Assembly (NCBI GenBank): GCA_040904925.1 | Contig: JBBDSP010000004.1 | Location: 1-64,000 of the forward strand | Direction: 5' to 3' | DNA: 64,000 nt | Source of the DNA: Gracilimonas sp040904925 | Lineage (GTDB): Bacteria; Bacteroidota; Rhodothermia; Balneolales; Balneolaceae | In this document: piece after piece, positions 51,525 through 58,013 of the stretch | Numbering within the stretch: the first letter of the stretch is position 1 | Layout of the letters: each line of letters starts with the position of its first letter | Made by a program: the position numbers and the translations under genes | The notes under the pieces: model-generated | What the model was told of the DNA's origin: nothing | Seen by the model: the letters and a program-made list of their open reading frames with translations, nothing else | Database searches by the model: none

Positions 51525-52994
51525 TCAGGCGCTTTTAGATCGAAGAATGGAACGGTATGTAAGGAAACCAGTAGCAATGATTCCCGCAGTTAAAAGAATG
51601 AGGGAAGCGATAAGGTCATTAAATCCGAATTCTGTAAGCGTTGGCTTGAGGTAATAAAAACCAACAGCCAAAAGCATCACCCCAAAACCGGAAATTAGTT
51701 TATATGGAACCGTGAAGGCATTGGTGGAATAGTAGTAGATGAGCATCGCCATCGCAGAGTAACTCATTAAGGTAGCTATGGCTGAGCCCATCATTCCAAA
51801 GAAAGGGATCATGATCAGGTTTGCTACAATGGTAATTCCGGCGCCAATTAATGTAATCTGAGGAAGGCGCTTTGTAGTTTCACTGATGAAAATTCCGGCT
51901 GAGAAATTCACGTACCAGCCCTGAAACCAATAAGCCAGTAACAGAACAGGCACGATGCCGAGTCCGCTCCAGAATTTTTCATCCACTAAATAGAAATCCA
52001 GTATGGGAACTTTGATCGAAACGATCTGTTCGGCAAAAAGTGCCACGGATAGAAATATACCTGCAGCCGCAAAGTTAAATAAGGAAAACGTTTGTGAGAA
52101 TGTTTTTGGAGCTGATTCTTCCTCCGACTGCCGCATAAAAAAGGGCTGCCATGCCATTCGGAACATTTGTACCAGCAAAAGCATGAACACGGCTAATTTA
52201 TAACACGCACTATAGATCCCAACAATATCATCCGGAGTGTATTCTGGGCCATAAAGTGTTTCTACCGTTTCGGGATTCATAGATTTCAGGAAGAACCGAT
52301 CCAAAAGTTCGTTGATGACGTGACCGAGTCCTGCAGGCACAAATGGTAACCCAAAGATCAAGGCTTTGGTTAAAAGCTCTCGGTTCCATTCGCCCATAAA
52401 CATAGGAATGGTGACAGTCCAGGTTGCAAGTGCGGTTAAAAGAGAAGCAACCAGATTACTGATGAACACGGCTTCAATACCATAACCAAGCCCCAAGATC
52501 AGGTAAAAATTGAGAGCCAGGTTGATAATGACATTTCCGGTTTTGATGACTGCAAAAGAAATGGATTTTCGTACAAGCCTCAATTCAGCAAACGGGACAA
52601 TGGCGGTGGTATCAAAAAATAAAATACCGAGCATCATCCATAAAATGGGGTCACCGGGTTCAAGTCCTATTTGTGGAGAGATCAGTGGTTGGCCAAGCCA
52701 AACAATAAATACAAATGCAGAAGAGCTTGCCAACAAAAAGAGCTGAAGGGTTTTGAACAGGCTTTTGGCTTGGTCTCGGTCTTTTCCGTAGCGAATATAA
52801 GCTGACTCCATCCCCATCGTGAAAAGCACATTGAACAGGGCGATGGCAGCGAAGATCAAGCTTATAATTCCATATTGATCTTCATCGAAAACCCCGGTAT
52901 GCAGTGGCACCAAAAGATATCCTATAAAACGGGCAAGCACGCTGCTGGTGCCGTAGATCAGAGTATCTGAAAAGAGTTCTTTTAGCTTGGTCAA
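51525..52994 (-). CDS. Polysaccharide flippase (Wzx/MOP superfamily)
   Basis: A 489-residue membrane protein with about 12-14 helices. It starts LKELFSDTLIYGTSSVLARFIGYLLVPLHTGVF, the usual opening of oligosaccharide flippases, and continues with ISLIFAAIALFNVLFTMGMESAYIRYG. Such proteins flip undecaprenyl-linked glycans across the inner membrane. No glycosyltransferase cluster is adjacent, so the substrate is open. It is a single leftward gene 38 bases from the aroQ stop upstream and probably follows aroQ in the transcript. Confidence 0.88.
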   Translation of the reverse strand: MTKLKELFSDTLIYGTSSVLARFIGYLLVPLHTGVFDEDQYGIISLIFAAIALFNVLFTMGMESAYIRYGKDRDQAKSLFKTLQLFLLASSSAFVFIVWLGQPLISPQIGLEPGDPILWMMLGILFFDTTAIVPFAELRLVRKSISFAVIKTGNVIINLALNFYLILGLGYGIEAVFISNLVASLLTALATWTVTIPMFMGEWNRELLTKALIFGLPFVPAGLGHVINELLDRFFLKSMNPETVETLYGPEYTPDDIVGIYSACYKLAVFMLLLVQMFRMAWQPFFMRQSEEESAPKTFSQTFSLFNFAAAGIFLSVALFAEQIVSIKVPILDFYLVDEKFWSGLGIVPVLLLAYWFQGWYVNFSAGIFISETTKRLPQITLIGAGITIVANLIMIPFFGMMGSAIATLMSYSAMAMLIYYYSTNAFTVPYKLISGFGVMLLAVGFYYLKPTLTEFGFNDLIASLILLTAGIIATGFLTYRSILRSKSA

Positions 52995-53032
52995 TGTAAT
53001 TTGGTGCGTTTAGCTTATATGCAGAGTTGGGG

Positions 53033-53467
53033 TTATTTACCGTTCGAAAGTTTTTCTATGGCTTGAATACCCAACACGTAACTATATTTACCAAGACCGG
53101 TGATGATGCCGTTCATTACACTTCCGGTGATCGACTTTTCCCTGAAGTTTTCCCTTGCATGAATGTTGGATATATGGACTTCAACTTTGGGGATCTCGAG
53201 AGGTTCCAGCGCATCACGCAAGGCAACAGAGGTGTGAGAATATCCGCCCGGATTGATGACGATTCCTTCGATATCATCTCTCATCGCTTCCTGAGCTTTA
53301 TTGATCAGGTCGCCTTCAATATTGCTTTGATAGAATTCAAGCGTATGATCAGGAAATTCAGTTTTGAGAAAATCTTCCAGTTCTTTGAGGCTTCCCGCTC
53401 CGTACATCCCGGGATTTCGTTTACCCAGCAAATTCAGGTTTGGTCCATTTATGATCATTAATTTCAT
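53033..53467 (-). CDS. aroQ: Type II 3-dehydroquinate dehydratase
   Basis: AroQ removes water from 3-dehydroquinate in the shikimate route to aromatic amino acids. The 144-residue protein has IINGPNLNLLGKRNPGMYG with the catalytic Tyr and Arg, GDLINKAQEAMRDDIEGIVINPGGYSHTSVALRDAL with the catalytic His region, and EVHISNIHARENFREKS, all standard. Its ATG overlaps the HIT gene stop by 4 bases. Confidence 0.95.
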   Translation of the reverse strand: MKLMIINGPNLNLLGKRNPGMYGAGSLKELEDFLKTEFPDHTLEFYQSNIEGDLINKAQEAMRDDIEGIVINPGGYSHTSVALRDALEPLEIPKVEVHISNIHARENFREKSITGSVMNGIITGLGKYSYVLGIQAIEKLSNGK

Positions 53468-53862
53468 AAGGCAATCTTTTGACGAATTTGTTCGGCTAAT
53501 TTTCTCATTCCGTCTTCGGTCACTTCTACTTTTTTACCGAGACTAAAAGCCTGTGTTTCTTTATAAATTGGAATCAGATGAATATGGGCATGCGGCACTT
53601 CCATTCCCTCCACAATAACGCCTGTTCGGATTGGTTTTAATGCCTTATCGATGCCAAAAGCAACTTTTTGTGAAAACTTGGTCAGTTCGGCTAGTTCATC
53701 CGGATTCAGGTCAAAAAGGTAATCTACTTCTTTTTTGGGAATGCAAAGTGTATGGCCTTTGGCAGCTGGGTTGATGTCTAAAAAAGCGTAGTGCTTTTCA
53801 TCCTCTGCTATTTTATAGCTTGGAATCTCGCCTTTTATGATCTTGGTAAAAATGCTCGACAT
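53464..53862 (-). CDS. HIT-family nucleotide hydrolase
   Basis: A 132-residue histidine-triad protein of the HINT/HinT branch. It begins MSSIFTKIIKGEIPSYKIAEDEKHYAFLDINP, and the triad motif HAHIHLIP is at about residue 99-106. HINT enzymes cleave aminoacyl-AMP or phosphoramidates. The gene overlaps aroQ by 4 bases on the same strand. The start is divergent from the thioredoxin-like gene, with about 60 bases between the two starts. Confidence 0.93.
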   Translation of the reverse strand: MSSIFTKIIKGEIPSYKIAEDEKHYAFLDINPAAKGHTLCIPKKEVDYLFDLNPDELAELTKFSQKVAFGIDKALKPIRTGVIVEGMEVPHAHIHLIPIYKETQAFSLGKKVEVTEDGMRKLAEQIRQKIAL

Positions 53863-53921
53863 AATTCTAATTGAAAGATGTTAATTTGAGTGAAGATACT
53901 ATCCAAAAAAGAGAAATCCTT

Positions 53922-54416
53922 ATGAACTCTGCAAGCCCGGTGTTTCTGGTTATAATTATTTTTTGTGAGTTGATGACACCCGAAGTCGCTATGGCCCAAT
54001 CAGCAGTTGATCAGGTCGGGTTAGTTTCCTCAGAACAGATCATTGAACATGACCGGATCTTCAGAATTTATGTGGATCGGTATGAGCCGGATGAGGAAAC
54101 GATCACATATTTACGTACTCAGGAAGATTCCCTTACGCTCTATGTTTTCTTTGGGAACTGGTGCCGGGAATCAAAAAAATATATTCCCGGATTAATGAAA
54201 TCATTACAGGCTACAGAAACTAATTTGATCGATGTAAAATATGTTGGCGTTGATGTTCAGAAAAAAAATCCTGAAAAACTTTTAAATAAGTTTGATATCG
54301 AATATATTCCCACCGTTGTGGTTTTAAAAGGCAATGTTGAAATAGGACGAATTGTAGAAAAGCCGGAACAACCAATTGAAATCGATTTGGTTGAGATACT
54401 GAAAAGGCATCAATGA
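53922..54416 (+). CDS. Exported thioredoxin-like protein with WCxxS site
   Basis: From the ATG at 53922 a signal peptide (MNSASPVFLVIIIFCELM to about residue 25, ending EVAMAQ) precedes a thioredoxin fold of about 140 residues. The active site reads FGNWCRESKK, so the second Cys of CxxC is Ser. The cis-Pro loop YIPTVVVLKG is intact. A single-Cys protein can bind substrate or act as an isomerase-like trap but not as a normal dithiol oxidant. The frame extends 17 codons upstream without signal-peptide character. Confidence 0.78.
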   Translation: MNSASPVFLVIIIFCELMTPEVAMAQSAVDQVGLVSSEQIIEHDRIFRIYVDRYEPDEETITYLRTQEDSLTLYVFFGNWCRESKKYIPGLMKSLQATETNLIDVKYVGVDVQKKNPEKLLNKFDIEYIPTVVVLKGNVEIGRIVEKPEQPIEIDLVEILKRHQ

Positions 54417-54444
54417 AAAAGTGCTCAAAAAAGTAATTTTTTTC

Positions 54445-54477
54445 GTTGTACTCTAATTGATAAATGCCTTATCTTTG
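54445..54477 (+). promoter_or_regulatory. Promoter of tRNA-Lys
   Basis: GTTG (54445-54448), 21 bases, then TATCTTTG (54470-54477), a perfect TAnnTTTG -7 element. The tRNA begins 12 bases further. This matches the Bacteroidota housekeeping promoter apart from slightly longer spacing. Confidence 0.65.
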
Positions 54478-54489
54478 GAATCTACTTAA

Positions 54490-54562
54490 GAATCGGTAGC
54501 TCAGTTGGTAGAGCAACGGCCTTTTAAGCCGTGGGTCGAGGGTTCGAGCCCCTCCCGATTCA
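54490..54562 (+). tRNA. tRNA-Lys (anticodon TTT)
   Basis: Acceptor GAATCGG pairs perfectly with CCGATTC (54555-54561), discriminator A at 54562. The D-arm AGCTCAGTTGGTAGAGC is canonical, the anticodon stem ACGGC/GCCGT closes the loop CTTTTAA with anticodon TTT, and the T-arm has GGTTCGAGCC. The CCA end is not encoded (CAC follows), so the CCA enzyme at 40894-42309 must add it. Confidence 0.97.
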
Positions 54563-54603
54563 CACACTTTTTTGAAGAATATTTAAGAATCTCTCTTGAC
54601 CAG

Positions 54604-54637
54604 CCCCAGACGATTGACCTCGGATGGGGTTTTTTTA
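54604..54637 (+). terminator. Probable terminator after tRNA-Lys
   Basis: CCCCA (54604-54608) pairs with TGGGG (54625-54629) and is followed by eight T residues. The loop is long (16 bases), so the structure is weaker than other terminators here. It lies 42 bases beyond the tRNA and before the convergent nuclease gene. Confidence 0.5.
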
Positions 54638-54654
54638 TGCTAATCATTTTCGGA

Positions 54655-56598
54655 TCAATCTATAGTGACGATAGGGCGTAGTTTCTCAAGTGTTTTTGGT
54701 CCAATTCCCCGAATATTGGTTATCTCTTCAACGCTGTTGAACCCTCCGTTTTCAGTTCTATACTCAACAATACGCTTGGAATAAGCAGGACCAACACCGG
54801 GTAAAAGCTGTAGTGTGGCTTCATCAGCGGTATTTATATTAATAGGATACATCACATTGGTTGGGCTTCCTGAATCTACGGCCTCAACCCGCAATACTTT
54901 CGTTCCTATCTTATCGGGATTTTTCCAAAGGCCTAACTCTTGTTCACGGGCAATGGCTTCATACTCCTTAAAGGCCTCGATGGAGTCCCGGTTCTGACGA
55001 TAGTACACCGAGGTAGTTCCATACCCTTTTTCAAGCATGAGTTTGTTTAAGCTGACCGGGCCATCCTCGTGGTCCATTTCTACATAAGCTTGAAATGCAT
55101 TATAGCGAGCGTCAGGCACTCCGCCATCATATCCTTTGATGCGCACTTTTCTGCCTTCCAGTACATTCTGAAGATATTCAGCTGCTGCACCCGAATAATA
55201 ACGAGCGGAATCTCCCCCGGCATAAATTGAGGGAACATCAACCCCCAAAAACCGAACACTGTATCCAAAACCGGGAGCTATATCAATTTCAAAACGGCTA
55301 CCGTCTGAGATGGAAAAAATATCATACCATTTGTCCACATCAACTTCTGGTGCGGGCGGGAATGATTCTTCTTTTGCCCTGCTCATCACCCCTATAAAAT
55401 CCTGGTAAAATTGATTGGTGATCTCATCAGAATAAATGATGAGGGTATTTTCATCATTATTCATTTCCGCATTCATAGAAAAATTGTAAGAACCGGCTAC
55501 CGTTACGGCAATATCATCGGGATCGGGGTGTTCGGTATCTACTAAGATGATCTTATGGTGAAGCGTACGCAACTCGTTCGCTTGTAAGATCATGCGATTT
55601 CCTAACTGGGCTTCGGGACTTCCCCAGATATCCCCGGCATTTTTGTAGCGGCTGTAAAACCGGCGGTCGATGGCTCCCCTAAGCAGGACCTGCCCATCTG
55701 AAGTCTGGTTCCACATTTGTTCGCTGATCGGAATTCCCGGGGTAATAGCAAAGGCCTGAAAATTGATATCATGCTGAGCTTCATCTGCCATCAGTTTTAC
55801 AAGACGCTCGCTTATGCTTGGCTTGGTGCGGTCACGATCAATGGGAGCAAAATAAACCTCAACGGGGGTTCCCCCTACATCAAATAAGTTCTGACTTACA
55901 TTCACTTTATCTTTGTGATAGCCGGCGTTATTGGGATTAGGAATTTCATCATCGCTCCCCCACATTTGTTCAAATTCTTCAGTATAGACCTTAGCAACTT
56001 CGGTATCCTTTATAAGGATAGTGTGATTTGTATTGTAATTGCCGGTATAGGTCATGTTTGTGGAGCCGGTCCATACATAGTCATCGTCAGGGGAAGGACT
56101 CAGATAGTCAATAATTGCAAACTTATTGTGCATTTGAGAGCCGGAATTGACGAGTTCGTTATCAGAAATGGAGCCGTCAGGATTATAAATATCTCCGTCG
56201 TCATCCACTGAGACAACACCACCTTCAGCTAAAATTTTCCAAATAGCTTCATCATATTCACCTGCATCTGTTCGGTTATGATCGTCGGTAACTACACGTA
56301 CTCTTGCTCCTCGCTCTTTTGCCCGAACCAAGGCATGGGCAATCCTTTTTTCTTCGAAATCATAGATGCAGAAATCTACGCTGGTTTTAGCGGAATCAAT
56401 GATACTTTCAAGAGTAGCTATCAAATCTTTCTCACTATTACTTTCGTTGCCGGGTAAAGCAACAGAGCGATCGGCAGGCATATTAAAGAAAACTTTGATC
56501 CACTCCTCTTCAGTTTGAGCAAAAGCAGAAAAACTGCTAAATAAAAAAAGCAGTAAAAGAAACAAGGCGTGCAAAAATGATACAGATCTGATTTTCAT
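54655..56598 (-). CDS. Exported PLD - SNase - ComEA fusion nuclease
   Basis: A signal peptide (residues 1-27, SSFSAFAQ) is followed by two phospholipase D modules: the first HKD motif HNKFAIID with GSTN (about 156-180), the second HHKIILVD with GSYN (about 347-372). Both are intact, so a PLD-type nuclease or phosphodiesterase is likely. Residues about 440-570 resemble staphylococcal nuclease (YSVRFLGVDVPS, AAAEYLQNVLEGRKV, LNKLMLEKGYG), but the catalytic Asp21, Glu43 and Arg87 positions read Ser, Ser and Ala. The last 60 residues are a ComEA-type helix-hairpin-helix DNA-binding domain (INTADEATLQLLPGVG, ITNIRGIGPKTLEKL). All three parts should face the periplasm or outside. Confidence 0.9.
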   Translation of the reverse strand: MKIRSVSFLHALFLLLLFLFSSFSAFAQTEEEWIKVFFNMPADRSVALPGNESNSEKDLIATLESIIDSAKTSVDFCIYDFEEKRIAHALVRAKERGARVRVVTDDHNRTDAGEYDEAIWKILAEGGVVSVDDDGDIYNPDGSISDNELVNSGSQMHNKFAIIDYLSPSPDDDYVWTGSTNMTYTGNYNTNHTILIKDTEVAKVYTEEFEQMWGSDDEIPNPNNAGYHKDKVNVSQNLFDVGGTPVEVYFAPIDRDRTKPSISERLVKLMADEAQHDINFQAFAITPGIPISEQMWNQTSDGQVLLRGAIDRRFYSRYKNAGDIWGSPEAQLGNRMILQANELRTLHHKIILVDTEHPDPDDIAVTVAGSYNFSMNAEMNNDENTLIIYSDEITNQFYQDFIGVMSRAKEESFPPAPEVDVDKWYDIFSISDGSRFEIDIAPGFGYSVRFLGVDVPSIYAGGDSARYYSGAAAEYLQNVLEGRKVRIKGYDGGVPDARYNAFQAYVEMDHEDGPVSLNKLMLEKGYGTTSVYYRQNRDSIEAFKEYEAIAREQELGLWKNPDKIGTKVLRVEAVDSGSPTNVMYPININTADEATLQLLPGVGPAYSKRIVEYRTENGGFNSVEEITNIRGIGPKTLEKLRPIVTID

Positions 56599-56615
56599 GT
56601 CAGTAAGAACAGCTG

Positions 56616-56647
56616 ATTGTACTTAATAATCAAATTAATGTATTTTG
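56616..56647 (+). promoter_or_regulatory. Candidate promoter of the FtsB-like gene
   Basis: ATTG (56616-56619), 21 bases, then TATTTTG (56641-56647), close to the Bacteroidota -33/-7 form with the same spacing as the tRNA promoter. The gene starts 30 bases further. Confidence 0.4.
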
Positions 56648-56677
56648 AACTAATAACAGAAATCTACAGGCTTAATT

Positions 56678-56983
56678 ATGAACCTACAATTTTTTAATCC
56701 GCTTAGGTGGAAAAAGTCTTTCCTTGTGACCTTATTAGTCACATTTGTAGTTGTATGGTTTGCTTTTATAGACTCTTATAGCCTTAAGACCAAATGGGAT
56801 CTCCATTCTCAGAAACAAGAGCTTAAAGAACGAACGGAAGAACTAAATAATGCTTCCGAAGAGCTTAAAGTAAAAATTGAGCAACTGGATGAAGATCCTG
56901 CCCTTCTTGAAAAGATTGCCCGCGAAGAATATGGGATGAGAAAACCCGGCGAAACAGTATATAAAGTAAAGCGTGAGAAGTAG
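56678..56983 (+). CDS. FtsB/DivIC-family septum protein
   Basis: A 101-residue protein with one N-terminal membrane helix (about 14-31, SFLVTLLVTFVVVWFAFI), then a coiled coil (about 37-78, QKQELKERTEELNNASEELK) and the family end LLEKIAREEYGMRKPGETVYKV. FtsB/DivIC links FtsL and FtsQ in the divisome in the periplasm. It leads a rightward run with the ROK kinase and lptD. Confidence 0.9.
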   Translation: MNLQFFNPLRWKKSFLVTLLVTFVVVWFAFIDSYSLKTKWDLHSQKQELKERTEELNNASEELKVKIEQLDEDPALLEKIAREEYGMRKPGETVYKVKREK

Positions 56984-57057
56984 CACTTCTGTTTGGTTCG
57001 AGTGGGTATGCCCATTATCTTCCCCGAAAGAAAAATAAGCCTCTAAAGCCAAACTAA

Positions 57058-58005
57058 ATGAAAGCGATTGGTGTAGATTTAGGCGGCACAAACATCAAAG
57101 CGGCCGTTGTAGATAGTGATAAAGGTATCATTGAGCAGGTTACTACCCCTACCCAGGCTAATCTGGGGCGAGAGCATCTGTTGGAGAGAATTTCGGAAAC
57201 TATTTTAGGCCTGAAGAAAAACCATGATATCATTGGCATCGGTATGGGTATGCCGGGGATGGTCTCTAAAGATCAAACCACGGTTAATAATCCCCCCAAT
57301 TTACCGGGTTGGATCTCAGTAAATGCAGCAAAGGAGGTTCATAAAAGGACAGGCATGGCCTGTAAGATCGAAAACGATGCAAATATTGCGGCCATCGGTT
57401 CTCTGCACTTTGGGGTTGGCCAGAAGTTTGACAGTTTTATAATGATCACGCTCGGAACCGGTGTAGGTGGCGGTATTATTTATGAGAACAAAATATTTAA
57501 GGGAACGCAAGGAATGGCGGGGGAACTTGGGCATGTGATCATTGATTATCACGGACCCCTTTCAAACAGCGTAACACGCGGGACTGTTGAGGCTTATTTA
57601 GGGCAAAGATTTTTGAGTAGGTTTGCAACAGATATGATCTTGCAAAATCCCGATAATGAGCTGTACAAAAAGTTTGCCAACGATTTTGATAAGCTGGAGC
57701 CTGTAGACCTGACTGCTGCTGCTGAACAGGGAAATGAACTGGCTATCGAGATTTTAGCCAAGAGTGGGCAGCGGCTAGGATATGCCATTATAAACTATGT
57801 GCATATGATGGACATCCGAAAGTTTGTAGTGAGCGGAGGTGTTTCTAAAGCGGGTGATTTTCTTTTTGAGCCGGCAAAAGAAATAGTACGAAAACATATG
57901 ATGGAGCCGTTCAAAAAAGGCTTTGAACTTGTTTATGAAGATCTTGGTAACGATAGCGCTCTGTTAGGCGCGGCCGGCCTCGCCTTCGATTCTTTTTCTA
58001 ATTGA
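57058..58005 (+). CDS. ROK-family sugar kinase lacking the zinc motif
   Basis: A 315-residue ROK protein, probably a glucokinase. It has IGVDLGGTNIKAAVVD (ATP loop, residues 4-19), GIGMGMPGMV, CKIENDANIAAIGS with the catalytic Asp, the phosphate loop ITLGTGVGGGII, GELGHVI with a substrate-binding Glu-His, and LGYAIINYVHMMDIRKFVVSGGV. The Cys-x-Cys-Gly-x-x-Gly-Cys zinc site that normally follows GELGH is replaced by a Cys-free stretch (YHGPLSNSVTRGTVEAYL). Glucose released by glycogen breakdown would be a fitting substrate. The stop overlaps the open frame of lptD. Confidence 0.88.
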   Translation: MKAIGVDLGGTNIKAAVVDSDKGIIEQVTTPTQANLGREHLLERISETILGLKKNHDIIGIGMGMPGMVSKDQTTVNNPPNLPGWISVNAAKEVHKRTGMACKIENDANIAAIGSLHFGVGQKFDSFIMITLGTGVGGGIIYENKIFKGTQGMAGELGHVIIDYHGPLSNSVTRGTVEAYLGQRFLSRFATDMILQNPDNELYKKFANDFDKLEPVDLTAAAEQGNELAIEILAKSGQRLGYAIINYVHMMDIRKFVVSGGVSKAGDFLFEPAKEIVRKHMMEPFKKGFELVYEDLGNDSALLGAAGLAFDSFSN

Positions 58006-58013
58006 TCACACCT

